Below are positions 8,268 through 16,202 of a stretch of 37,662 nt of DNA, piece by piece; the stretch's first letter is position 1, and each line of letters begins with the position of its first letter. The notes under the pieces were generated by a model, which searched no databases, had not been told where the DNA came from, and saw nothing but the letters and a program-made list of their open reading frames with translations. Where the stretch lies: NCBI GenBank assembly GCA_964596165.1, contig CAZQTW010000062.1, forward strand, positions 1 through 37,662, in the 5' to 3' direction. Origin of the DNA: CAYUQT01 sp964596165 (lineage in GTDB: Bacteria; Planctomycetota; Phycisphaerae; UBA1845; JAFGLZ01). Position numbers and translations under genes: made by a program.

Positions 8268-9386
8268 ATGTCCCACGGCGTGACGCTCCGCGAATTGCTC
8301 CACGGGCACACGATGCCTGCCGCGCCTGAACTCGTGACAGTTGATGCCGATCGGTCCGTCCACTGCGCGGCGTGCGGACACCGGTGCCATCTGAGGCCGG
8401 GCAAGTCCGGCATTTGCCTGATGCGATTCAATCGCGAGGGCGAGCTTCGGGTCCCGGGCGGATACGTGGCGGGACTTGCGATCGATCCGATTGAGAAAAA
8501 GCCCTTCTATCACGTCCTCCCGGGCGCGGAGGCGTTGTCTTTCGGCATGCTCGGCTGCTGCTTTCACTGCAAGTTCTGCCAAAACTGGATGACGAGTCAA
8601 ACGCTTCGCGACGATAAGGCGGTCGCCCGGCCGAGTGATTTCTGCACGGCTGAACAGATCATTCAGGTGGCAATCGATCACAACCTGCCGATCGTGACCA
8701 GCACCTACAATGAGCCATTGATCACCAGCGAATGGGCGGTCGAGATCTTCAAGTTGGCCCAAGCGGAAGGGCTGTTGTGCGGCTATGTATCGAACGGGCA
8801 CGGCACCCCCGAGGTCCTGGAGTTCCTTCGGCCTCATATGGAGCTGTTCAATATCGACTTGAAGTGTTTTGATGCCGGAAAGTACCGGGAGCTGGGCGGG
8901 CGTTTCGAGGCTGTCACCGAGACAATTCGTCAAGCACATCGCATGGGTTTTTGGGTGGAAGTCGTTACCCTCGTGGTGCCTGGGTTCAACGACAGCGACG
9001 ATGAGCTCCGTCGTATTGCCGATTTTCTTGCGTCGGTGTCGCCGGATATCCCATGGCACTGTACGGCGTTCCACCCGACGTACCAAATGACGGAGCCACC
9101 GCGAACACCTCCCTCGACACTGGCTCGGGCTTACGAATTCGGAAAGGGGGCAGGCCTGAAGTACGTCTATTCGGGTAATCTTCCGGGCTTGGTCGGCCGG
9201 ACCGAGCACACGATCTGCCCATCGTGTCATGAAGTGCTCGTCGAACGGCACGGCTTCTGTGTTTCCGCGAACCGGTTGAACGGTGACGCGTGCCCGGCAT
9301 GCGGTGCGAAGATCGCCGGCCGATATGCCTCGAAACGAAGGAATTGGGTGCGGGGATCCGCCGGACCTCGCCCCGTGGACTTGTAG
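8268..9386 (+). CDS. amrS: AmmeMemoRadiSam-system radical SAM enzyme
   Basis: A 372-aa radical SAM protein of the AmmeMemoRadiSam group, related to pyruvate formate-lyase activases. The SAM-binding 4Fe-4S motif is CCFHCKFCQNW: Cys97, Cys101 and Cys104 in CxxxCxxC spacing, followed by the typical QNW. An N-terminal Cys cluster (CAACGHRCHLRPGKSGIC, residues 33-50) and a C-terminal pair of CxxC motifs (CPSC and CPAC, about 313-343) suggest extra metal sites. STYNEPLI and NIDLKCFD are conserved core strands. The partners usually named with this enzyme, Memo and AMMECR1, are not in this window. ATG 8268 is preceded by AGGAG with seven-base spacing. It leads a three-gene operon with gaps of 8 and 10 bases. 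TACAAT at 8220-8225 resembles a -10 box without a convincing -35. Confidence 0.9.
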   Translation: MSHGVTLRELLHGHTMPAAPELVTVDADRSVHCAACGHRCHLRPGKSGICLMRFNREGELRVPGGYVAGLAIDPIEKKPFYHVLPGAEALSFGMLGCCFHCKFCQNWMTSQTLRDDKAVARPSDFCTAEQIIQVAIDHNLPIVTSTYNEPLITSEWAVEIFKLAQAEGLLCGYVSNGHGTPEVLEFLRPHMELFNIDLKCFDAGKYRELGGRFEAVTETIRQAHRMGFWVEVVTLVVPGFNDSDDELRRIADFLASVSPDIPWHCTAFHPTYQMTEPPRTPPSTLARAYEFGKGAGLKYVYSGNLPGLVGRTEHTICPSCHEVLVERHGFCVSANRLNGDACPACGAKIAGRYASKRRNWVRGSAGPRPVDL

Positions 9387-9394
9387 AGCACACC

Positions 9395-10249
9395 ATGGAC
9401 AGATCATTTCACCAGATGGGACATGTTCATCAAATATGTCTCTGGGGCTTGCTGCTCCCATTCGCCGGCGTTCTGGGTTGTCAACGGCCGGGAGGCGCGC
9501 CGCCGTTTGAATGGTGGGTCGATCCGTTGCCGAAACCACCGCCGGCTCGAATGCCGGAGCCTTTCACCACGATCGTGGTTCTTGTGGAACACACCGGACG
9601 GCGAGACGATTTCCGGCAGTTCCAGCAGAAGGTGAGCTCACAGCACGACAAAGTGAACCGACGTGAGATCCAAGGATTTCGGGCCGAGTGTCACTACTTG
9701 CCCGCACTGGCGGACAAGACGCGATCCGATCTGGAAGCGGGACTCATCGCCGGCGGGCGATTCATCGTGCCGGAACGGCGGGTCGTGGACAAGGCGCTGA
9801 AGGAGCATCGCGTTCAGTGGCTGGATCTGCGAACACCGGCGACGGCCGCCTGGCTCGGCAACGTGTGCAATGCCCAACAGGTGCTCCTCGTGGAGATTAC
9901 CGACGTGATCATGCGGGTCGTGGAGGCCGGCGAACAGACGATCGGCGCACAGAAAAGCGGACCGGTCCGCCGGACCGACGTCACCATTCGGTACGACCTT
10001 CGCTTGGTGGACGCCGCGCGCCAAAAGATGACTTGGCAATCAAGGCTGGTTCGGCGGTGCGGCTACAAGCTGGAAGGAAAGGGTTCGATGGGACATTGGT
10101 ACCATCCCCGCGATCCTCTGGAGTTTCTCCAGGCGTTGAGGGGCCAAGGCGTGGTCGAGTATGTACTCGATGCATTTGCGGGCAAGCCCGGCGACTGGAA
10201 GTCGGTCCCCGTGACCCCCGAGGAACCGTGGCGCGACCAGCAACCGTGA
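9395..10249 (+). CDS. Lipoprotein with CsgG/LpoB-like features
   Basis: A 284-aa predicted lipoprotein. The signal peptide ends in LPFAGVLGC, a lipobox with Cys29 as the lipidated residue, so the mature protein should be membrane-anchored. The body alternates strands and helices with FIVPERRVVDKALKEH and later VTIRYDLRLVDAARQKMTW, which resembles the order of motifs in CsgG and LpoB-type proteins (a helix after an ER motif, then a strand ending in R-L-V-D). The assignment is by texture only. It lies 8 bases after the radical SAM gene and 10 bases before the 2Fe-2S activator, so it is co-transcribed with two cytoplasmic redox proteins, which is unexpected. ATG 9416 is an alternative start; neither start has a strong Shine-Dalgarno. 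Confidence 0.65.
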   Translation: MDRSFHQMGHVHQICLWGLLLPFAGVLGCQRPGGAPPFEWWVDPLPKPPPARMPEPFTTIVVLVEHTGRRDDFRQFQQKVSSQHDKVNRREIQGFRAECHYLPALADKTRSDLEAGLIAGGRFIVPERRVVDKALKEHRVQWLDLRTPATAAWLGNVCNAQQVLLVEITDVIMRVVEAGEQTIGAQKSGPVRRTDVTIRYDLRLVDAARQKMTWQSRLVRRCGYKLEGKGSMGHWYHPRDPLEFLQALRGQGVVEYVLDAFAGKPGDWKSVPVTPEEPWRDQQP

Positions 10250-10259
10250 AAGGATCCAG

Positions 10260-12158
10260 ATGAAGCTACAGGGTGTTTTCGAGTTGCCGGCGTCTCGAAT
10301 CAGCGTGGAGGTGCCGGAGGGCGCCACGATCACCGAGGCGGCCGATCGGGCCGGCATCGTACTGAATACCAGTTGCGCGCAACAGGGGACGTGCGGGGGC
10401 TGCGCGGTTGACCTCGTCGAGGGCGTCTTCCAGAACGGAGAAGGCCTCTTCGAGATTAGTGCGAGCCGACCCCGCCGGGTCCTGGGCTGCCAGACGCGGA
10501 TTGCGCGTGGAGACTGGAGAATCATCGTCCCGCGACGTTCGTTGGTGGAGGTCGGCGAGAAGATCGTCGCTGACTATCGCATGGAACGTCCGATGAAGCT
10601 TCAGCCGTCCGTCCGGAAGTTCTATCTGGAACTCCCGCCTGCGACCATCGAGGATCCGTTGGGTGATTCGGAACGAATCGAAAGGGCCGTCAAGTCCCAT
10701 GTCTCTTGTGAGGCCTCGATTCAGTTCTCGCTGGATGTCTTGAGAAAACTGCCCGGATTGCTTGATCGAACCGGATATAGAGTGACAGTAACCGTGGCGT
10801 ATCATCAGGGACGATGCCGGATCATCGACATTGAACCGGGCGATACGAGTAATTCATTGTATGGCGTCGCCGTGGATGTCGGTACAACCACCGTGGTCTG
10901 CGCCCTTGTGAACCTGGTCACCGGCGAGGTCGTCGACCGAGCGAGCTGTTACAACCAGCAGGTCCAGCGAGCCGACGATGTGGCCAGCCGAATCGTTTAC
11001 GCGGGGCAACCCGACGGACTCGAGGACCTGCGGCGGTTGGTGGTGGACGGTACGGTCAATCGATTGGTTCGCCTGATGTGCCACAGCCACGATGTCGATG
11101 TCGAACGCGTTGGTCGGATGGTAATCTCCGGCAACACGATCATGTCCCATCTATTCCTGGGGCTCGACCCACGGAACATCGGAGGGATTCCGTTTCAGCC
11201 CGTGTCGGCCAGGCCCGGCACCTACAACGCCCGAACCGTTGGCGTGGCAATCAACCCGGCGGGGTTGGTCGACATTGTCCCTTCCATTAGCGGTTATGTC
11301 GGCGGTGACATCACGAGCGACATCTACGTCTCGGGAATGGATACCCTTCGGCAGAAGGCCCTTCTGGTTGATCTGGGCACCAACGGCGAGATCGCCGTGT
11401 GTCACAACGGCAAAATCCTGGCCTCTGCCACGGCGGCCGGACCGGCCTTCGAGGGCGGACGAATCCGGTGTGGAATGCGGGCCAGCACAGGTGCGGTGGA
11501 GCACATACGCATAGACCCTCAGACGATGCAGGCCCAATGTGAGATCATCGGCGGAACCGCCGCCACGGGTATTTGTGGCAGCGGGCTGATTGACCTGATT
11601 GCCGAGGCCTTCCGCATCGGCTTGATGGACTCCGCCGGACGGTTCGACAGATCGCGACTGGGTCATTCGGATCGACTTCGAGTCGTGAACGGTGTTCTCG
11701 AGTACGTGGTTGTACCTCGCGAGCAGACCGAAGACCAACACGCGGATATCGCGGTGGACGAGCGGGATGTGGCGAACCTTCTGCAAGCGAAGGCGGCAAC
11801 CTATGCAGGGATTACGATCCTGCTCCAGTGCGCAGGGCTTAGTGCCGGCGATCTGGATGTCGTTTATCTGGCCGGCGGATTCGCGGCACACGTCGGCCTA
11901 AGCAGTGCTATCGCAATAGGACTGCTTCCTGATTTGCCTGCGTCACGGTACCGCGTGCTCGGAAACGGCTCATTGGCCGGCGCCGTTGTTGGCCTTCTGG
12001 ACCGCGAGGCGTGGCAGGAATTCCGACGGATTTCCGTCACACCCAAGACCATCGAGCTGAACAGGGTACCCGAGTTCCAGGATGAGTTTGTCAATGCCAT
12101 GTTCATTCCGAATGTACGGGAGGATCGGTTTCCATCAGTCTGTTCCGTTCAGGGATGA
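10260..12158 (+). CDS. RACE-type 2Fe-2S/ASKHA reductive activator of corrinoid proteins
   Basis: A 632-aa soluble redox protein. The N-terminal plant-type ferredoxin domain has Cys39, Cys45, Cys48 and Cys77 (CAQQGTCGGC then GCQTR) to bind a 2Fe-2S cluster. A linker domain follows, then the DUF4445/ASKHA ATPase-like region from about residue 200, with VAVDVGTTTV as the first phosphate loop, VDLGTNGEIA near 370 as the second, and AGGFAAH near the end. This is the layout of RACE proteins, which use ATP and low-potential electrons to reduce inactive Co(II) corrinoid to Co(I) in methyltransferase systems. No corrinoid protein or methyltransferase is in the window, so its client is elsewhere. AAAGGA at 10249-10254 with five-base spacing supports this start. 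Confidence 0.9.
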   Translation: MKLQGVFELPASRISVEVPEGATITEAADRAGIVLNTSCAQQGTCGGCAVDLVEGVFQNGEGLFEISASRPRRVLGCQTRIARGDWRIIVPRRSLVEVGEKIVADYRMERPMKLQPSVRKFYLELPPATIEDPLGDSERIERAVKSHVSCEASIQFSLDVLRKLPGLLDRTGYRVTVTVAYHQGRCRIIDIEPGDTSNSLYGVAVDVGTTTVVCALVNLVTGEVVDRASCYNQQVQRADDVASRIVYAGQPDGLEDLRRLVVDGTVNRLVRLMCHSHDVDVERVGRMVISGNTIMSHLFLGLDPRNIGGIPFQPVSARPGTYNARTVGVAINPAGLVDIVPSISGYVGGDITSDIYVSGMDTLRQKALLVDLGTNGEIAVCHNGKILASATAAGPAFEGGRIRCGMRASTGAVEHIRIDPQTMQAQCEIIGGTAATGICGSGLIDLIAEAFRIGLMDSAGRFDRSRLGHSDRLRVVNGVLEYVVVPREQTEDQHADIAVDERDVANLLQAKAATYAGITILLQCAGLSAGDLDVVYLAGGFAAHVGLSSAIAIGLLPDLPASRYRVLGNGSLAGAVVGLLDREAWQEFRRISVTPKTIELNRVPEFQDEFVNAMFIPNVREDRFPSVCSVQG

Positions 12159-12175
12159 GCGACCTCTTCCTTGCG

Positions 12176-12204
12176 TTGACATATCCCAGGGTTAGGGCTA
12201 AGCT
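12176..12204 (+). promoter_or_regulatory. Candidate sigma70-type promoter upstream of prepilin gene
   Basis: TTGACA at 12176-12181 is a perfect -35 box. With a 17-base spacer the -10 would be TAAGCT at 12199-12204, which keeps only the T-A and final T. It lies just after the RACE gene stop and would give the prepilin gene a leader of about 240 bases. Confidence 0.4.
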
Positions 12205-12448
12205 TAAGGGGTTTATCGGGCGTCACAGGTATGGCAGAGGGCTACGGTACTTGAGCCGTGCTGTGTGTACGTCGTCCAGGTGATGTCGATTTGCCCCAGC
12301 TTGGCGGTTCGCCTCAAGGCAGGGGCGGATACCGCCCCCCCGGGCGCGGAGGGAAGGGTTTACAGGGCAAGGGGACGATTCCCTAGCGGTCGGTCAATTG
12401 GGTCGGTCGGGGAGTTGTCCTTGGAGGAAGGATTCCGTGAGGTGCCCC
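12205..12448 (+). promoter_or_regulatory. Structured leader of the prepilin gene
   Basis: This non-coding stretch holds several possible helices. CACAG near 12223 can pair with CTGTG near 12261, enclosing ACGG/CCGT. GGGGCGG at 12322-12328 pairs perfectly with CCGCCCC at 12332-12338 around a three-base loop. The last bases carry GAGG with six-base spacing to the prepilin ATG. Prepilin genes in other bacteria can sit behind cyclic-di-GMP riboswitches, but the known GEMM-I core was not recognised, so only a structured 5' leader is claimed. Confidence 0.35.
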
Positions 12449-13084
12449 ATGAACAAAAGCCATTTTGGATTCACGTTAATAGAATTGTTGGTTGTCATAG
12501 CGATCATGAGCCTGTTGATCTCGATCGGTGTGCCGACGTTCGCTCAGGTCAGAATCGCCAGCAAGCGGGCAGTATGCATGGCCAACATGCACTCGATCGC
12601 CCAGGCCCTTGAGGCCTACATGTCCGTGAACGACGACTATTGGCCGAACGCGAGCAAGATGGTCTCGATTGAAGACGACCCGAACCTGCTCTCAATTTCA
12701 CAGGTGCTCAGCCGAGAGGTACGCGGTGTTCGTGAGGTCTTTCGCTGTCCGGCGGACCGACCGCGTATCGAGTCTGTCGATCCGAACAATATCGGGAAGA
12801 CTTACTACGAGAGCGAAAAGACCAGCTACGAATGGGACGTGTTCTTCGGGATGTTTAGCGGGAGAAAGCGCGGGCATGATCCCGTTACGGATGCCGCCGG
12901 CCTTGGCTGGGGTGCTTCGGATGTGGCCTTGATGGCGGACTTTGAGTGTTTCCATGGCGGTACATCGAGACCGACATTCGATCTTCAGAACCCCCGACCG
13001 GTGGTGGACAAGCCACGCTCCCTTGTGGTGATGTATGCGGATCTGAGTGTCAGGACCGACGACTATCAGGTCGGCAGACACTAG
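12449..13084 (+). CDS. Type II secretion/type IV pilin-like prepilin (H-domain protein)
   Basis: A 211-aa prepilin-like protein. After a short basic leader (MNKSHFG) comes the class III signal FTLIELLVVIAIMSLLISIG, with the prepilin peptidase site between Gly7 and Phe8 and Glu at position +5 of the mature form. The globular part has the pattern common in planctomycetal and Lentisphaerae prepilins: ASKRAVCMANMHSIAQALEA after the helix, then a RCPAD motif near the middle. Such proteins are abundant in Planctomycetota, and their cargo or filament is usually unknown. ATG 12449 has GAGG at 12439-12442. The next gene, 73 bases downstream, encodes a single-TM protein and may be co-transcribed. Confidence 0.9.
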   Translation: MNKSHFGFTLIELLVVIAIMSLLISIGVPTFAQVRIASKRAVCMANMHSIAQALEAYMSVNDDYWPNASKMVSIEDDPNLLSISQVLSREVRGVREVFRCPADRPRIESVDPNNIGKTYYESEKTSYEWDVFFGMFSGRKRGHDPVTDAAGLGWGASDVALMADFECFHGGTSRPTFDLQNPRPVVDKPRSLVVMYADLSVRTDDYQVGRH

Positions 13085-13157
13085 GGCATGCGATTCCGGG
13101 CAAGGGTTTCAAGGGCGAATCCGCCCGATCCCAGTCTTTGTGCATGGAGAGGTGAAC

Positions 13158-13910
13158 ATGAGTACCGACTGGCGGGACTATTTGCGGCCGATTACTTACA
13201 TCGATTGGGTCAAGAGGTCCATGGAGACCGAACGAGGTCGTCAGACGGTCTTCGCGACCGGTGGTATCCTTGGGGCGGTCATCGTCCTTGTGGGCGGGTA
13301 TATCCTCTACGGACAGATCGTTGGCATTCCCGCTCCGGATGTTCAGAACGCTCCCATCGAAAAGGTGACGCAATTCCTCGGTAGTCCGCAAGGCTATGCG
13401 AGACTGTCCGTGCCCAGTCGGCAGGATTTTCTTGTCAAAGTGATGCAGACTTACGAGGAACCGGCCAAGCGAGAGCAGTTGGCCCAGGCTCTGTCGAAGA
13501 TGACCACAGAGGAGAAGGTTACGCTTCGCGAGGCCACATGGGATGTCGGGTACAAGATCTTCACGGAAGAGGTCGAGCAGTACTATAAGGCGCCTCCCGA
13601 AAGCCGCCACAAGTTCGTCGATCGAAAGCTCTACGAGTATCACCAGGCCAGGGCGCGAATAGTCGGTGACCCGCAGACCAAGGCGCGTGAACAAAAACTT
13701 GTGGACCATAGCTGGACACACGGGATGCCGACGGACAGTGACGGCGTCGTCAAGATGCTCATCACCCGAACGCGTCCGGAGGATCGGGCGAGGATGAAGC
13801 CTTATGTGGATGCGCTTCGCACCCGTATGGAAGAGCTCAAGAAGAATCCTGCCGAGGCGGAACGTCTGATGGCCAAGTTCCAGGCACAAGATCGCGCGGC
13901 CGGCAAATAG
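13158..13910 (+). CDS. Single-TM protein of unknown function
   Basis: A 250-aa protein of unrecognised family. It has a cytoplasmic-looking N-terminus (MSTDWRDYLRPITYIDWVKR), one transmembrane helix at about residues 33-53 (TGGILGAVIVLVGGYILYG) and a highly charged helical domain to the C-terminus (for example EEVEQYYKAPPESRHKFVDR and RMEELKKNPAEAERLMAKFQ). The layout resembles a small membrane-anchored scaffold. The start at 13158 is well supported by GAGAGG five bases upstream. It follows the prepilin gene on the same strand, so a role in that pseudopilus system is possible but unproven. Confidence 0.8.
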   Translation: MSTDWRDYLRPITYIDWVKRSMETERGRQTVFATGGILGAVIVLVGGYILYGQIVGIPAPDVQNAPIEKVTQFLGSPQGYARLSVPSRQDFLVKVMQTYEEPAKREQLAQALSKMTTEEKVTLREATWDVGYKIFTEEVEQYYKAPPESRHKFVDRKLYEYHQARARIVGDPQTKAREQKLVDHSWTHGMPTDSDGVVKMLITRTRPEDRARMKPYVDALRTRMEELKKNPAEAERLMAKFQAQDRAAGK

Positions 13911-13935
13911 GCGGCGCGGTCTTCAGTTCGCCGCC
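13910..13935. terminator. Hairpin shared by convergent gene ends
   Basis: GGCGGCG at 13910-13916 pairs with CGCCGCC at 13929-13935. The helix begins at the last base of one stop codon and overlaps the last codons of the opposing hydrolase gene, leaving only 12 bases between the genes. There is no T-run, but the position suits a bidirectional terminator. Confidence 0.4.
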
Positions 13936-15923
13936 AAGCAGTCGAAGATGGCCTGATCGGTCATCTTCTCGACGACCACTCTCAGATTCTTGCTCGCACC
14001 GGCGGCGCGGTAAGCGGCCTCGGTCGTCCGGGTCGCAAACTTCGTCCCCGCATTGTGGATTGTCAGCGGATGCGGCGCGATCAAGGCGCCGGCCGTGTCC
14101 GTCCCCCCTGTCCGGAGTATGCCGGGGCTGAACATCTCATTGCGGTTCCATGCGTCCTCTGTACTGGTGTCGAACTGGCACGCATCGAAGATCGCGGACC
14201 CCCGTTTCGGCGCATCCGATATCGCTCTCGCGAAGAGGGCCCATAAGCCGGCCTGATCGAGTCCCACCACGTCAACGCGAGCAACTTCTTGTCTTTCGGC
14301 CAGTGCGGCCAGACCCATCGCGATCTCCTGGACGCGAATCGCCAGGTTCGACCGATTGTAGGTGTAGTAGAACTTGTCGTCGGTGGGCCTGCGCTTGCCC
14401 ATTTGCAGTGTGTCGACCGCCATCAGGATGCATCCCTTGGTCACCAGGGACTTGATCATCGATGCTTCAATACCCGCAATGCCCTTGGGATGAACCAAGA
14501 GGACCCCGCGTGCGCCCGACGGTACGGGTTGAGGTTCCCACGACTTGGCCCTGAGCCAGACACACCGATTCTTGAGGCCCAATCGCCATTCGACGATTTC
14601 CGTGCCGTCGCCTGTCTGCGCCCCCGCCCTTTCCACAACCAACTGACCCTGGGTGGTCGGCTCCATGCAGAGCGTGTGCCACAGGCTTGATTGCAGGGTC
14701 TCGCGAAATCGCTTTAGGGTGGCGGCATCTCCGGGTTGGAGTTCTTCCATCTGCTTGCGGACCATGGCCTGCCAGTCTTGGACGACCACCGCAGGCGACT
14801 TGGCCTCCTTAGGTCTTTCGCGGCCTTGGCCGAAGATGCGGAGATCGGTGTCGAGCATATAGGGTTGTTCGGCCACTTTCGTATCGGGCGGAGCATCTTT
14901 TAGCCAGCGTGCAAACCAGGAGTAGACGACTTCACGGCTGGGCTTGTCGTAGTTGTGTCCCAGATTGAACTGCCTCTCAGCGATTCTGTCGGTGGCTCCA
15001 AGGAGTTCGTACACCTTCCGGATCGCCGGATACTCCACCGTGGGCGTATCCTTAGTCCAATCGCCCGTGGCCGAGACGAGGACCAACGGACGAGGCGCCA
15101 TTGCCGCACCGATCTCCATATTGTTCATCTGAACCCGCATGAGCGGCGCATTTTCGCAGAGGCACCCTCCCTGAAAGTGGGCAGAGATCATACACACAGG
15201 AGCCGCCACTGCCGGCCGATCGTCGACGGCACAGAGCATGAAGGTCTGTGTGCCGCCCCCCGAAGCTCCTGTGACGCCAATCCGCTTGGGGTCCACGTTT
15301 TCCATGGAGGCAAGGAGATCTACCGATCGAATGCAGTTCCAGAGCTGAAGCCCGCCCAAAGACAGTCCCCACAGCTTATCTCCGGCGAAGTCGTGCGGAA
15401 GCGGGCCATTGTCGTTGTAGCCCACCATGTCGATGGCCAACACCACGTAGCCCTGCTTGGCCAGGTTGATAAATCTGGCCTGAGGCGATTCATGGAGACG
15501 TCCCTTGTCCCAGTGGCCATGAGGACAAAGCACGGCAGGCAAACGGCCTGTTGCGTTCGTCGGTGTGTAGAGGGCACCGGTTACGATGACGCCCGGGAAA
15601 GACCAGAAGTAGATCTTCTCCCGTTTGAAGCCGTCAAATGCCTTGGCGTCCAGTCGCACCGCATCCAGGTTGCACTTGGGAGGCGTGGGCCATAGACCGG
15701 AACTCACCAGGACGTGTTGGCGAATCCACTCCCTGTATCGATTCCATTCGTCCGCACCGGCCACGGGTCGAAAGGCATACCGGGACTTTGTGTGCATGAC
15801 CGGATAAGGGTCAGATGGAGTAGGGGACTTTGGTTCCTCGGCCATTACGGACCATGCTAGAAGGGCCAAGAGGGTTGGGACAAGGGGCATGAAGGGTATT
15901 CTTTTGGACGAAGTATGGCTCAT
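13923..15923 (-). CDS. Secreted tandem alpha/beta-hydrolase, acetyl-xylan-esterase-like
   Basis: A 666-aa exported protein with a signal peptide to about residue 28 (LVPTLLALLAWSVMA). The first half is an alpha/beta-hydrolase of the acetyl-xylan-esterase/dienelactone-hydrolase type: oxyanion region CPHGHW near 133-138, nucleophile elbow GASGGG with Ser221, acid near Asp288 (ATGDWT) and base His323 (LGHNY). The second half repeats the fold pattern (VLLVHPKGI and CILMAVDT), but its elbow reads GLDQAG, with Asp where the Ser should be, so that half is probably inactive. Carbohydrate deacetylation is the likeliest role. ATG 15923 is eight bases from GGGAG; ATG 15929 is only two bases away and less likely. 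It has its own promoter candidate. Confidence 0.85.
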   Translation of the reverse strand: MSHTSSKRIPFMPLVPTLLALLAWSVMAEEPKSPTPSDPYPVMHTKSRYAFRPVAGADEWNRYREWIRQHVLVSSGLWPTPPKCNLDAVRLDAKAFDGFKREKIYFWSFPGVIVTGALYTPTNATGRLPAVLCPHGHWDKGRLHESPQARFINLAKQGYVVLAIDMVGYNDNGPLPHDFAGDKLWGLSLGGLQLWNCIRSVDLLASMENVDPKRIGVTGASGGGTQTFMLCAVDDRPAVAAPVCMISAHFQGGCLCENAPLMRVQMNNMEIGAAMAPRPLVLVSATGDWTKDTPTVEYPAIRKVYELLGATDRIAERQFNLGHNYDKPSREVVYSWFARWLKDAPPDTKVAEQPYMLDTDLRIFGQGRERPKEAKSPAVVVQDWQAMVRKQMEELQPGDAATLKRFRETLQSSLWHTLCMEPTTQGQLVVERAGAQTGDGTEIVEWRLGLKNRCVWLRAKSWEPQPVPSGARGVLLVHPKGIAGIEASMIKSLVTKGCILMAVDTLQMGKRRPTDDKFYYTYNRSNLAIRVQEIAMGLAALAERQEVARVDVVGLDQAGLWALFARAISDAPKRGSAIFDACQFDTSTEDAWNRNEMFSPGILRTGGTDTAGALIAPHPLTIHNAGTKFATRTTEAAYRAAGASKNLRVVVEKMTDQAIFDCLAAN

Positions 15924-15952
15924 GGTCATGTCTCCCGGTCGGGAACGTGGCC

Positions 15953-15981
15953 AGACTAATGAATTGGTGATGTGGGGTCAA
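15953..15981 (-). promoter_or_regulatory. Promoter candidate for the tandem hydrolase gene
   Basis: Reading the minus strand, TTGACC (15981-15976) and TAGTCT (15958-15953) are separated by exactly 17 bases. The -35 matches five of six consensus bases and the -10 three. Transcription would start about 25 bases before the preferred ATG. The rrf2 terminator lies just upstream, consistent with a separate unit. Confidence 0.45.
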
Positions 15982-16043
15982 CCTTTGGAATGAATGCGTG
16001 CAACCGTGGAGGGCGCCGGAATGCAGGGTTGGTCGGCGCTGTG

Positions 16044-16088
16044 AAAACAAACAGGGGTGAAAGGCGGCATTACCACCGTTCACCCCTG
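16044..16088 (-). terminator. Rho-independent terminator after rrf2
   Basis: On the minus strand CAGGGGTGAA pairs perfectly with TTCACCCCTG (arms 16079-16088 and 16052-16061), extended by GGTGG/CCGCC inside, and is followed by TTTGTTTT. This is the clearest intrinsic terminator in the window. It lies 115 bases after the rrf2 stop codon, so the rrf2 transcript has a long structured 3' region. Confidence 0.85.
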
Positions 16089-16104
16089 CGAACCTGAAGA
16101 CACT

Positions 16105-16193
16105 GAACGCAGATTACCCTTCGGCCTGGTTACGGACAGATAGGGTACCTTTCCCCTGTCGATCTGCGTTCGAGTACGCGTCCCGCAGATTAC
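16105..16193 (-). ncRNA. Structured 3' region of rrf2 with two alternative helices
   Basis: GAACGCAGAT (16105-16114) and ATCTGCGTTC (16162-16171) are perfect ten-base inverted repeats. CGCAGATTAC occurs again at 16184-16193, so the central ATCTGCG can pair with either flanking copy but not both. TACCCT/AGGGTA (16115-16120, 16142-16147) adds an inner helix. Followed by a strong terminator, this could be a 3'-UTR-derived small RNA or a switch. No known RNA family was recognised. Confidence 0.45.
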
Positions 16194-16202
16194 TGCCAAT
16201 GA

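Noticed and set aside
7914..9539. 541-aa open frame on the minus strand
   Set aside because: It is antisense to the radical SAM gene, which has clear catalytic motifs.
12205..12448. Cyclic-di-GMP riboswitch
   Set aside because: The GEMM-I core motifs could not be found, so only a structured leader is claimed.
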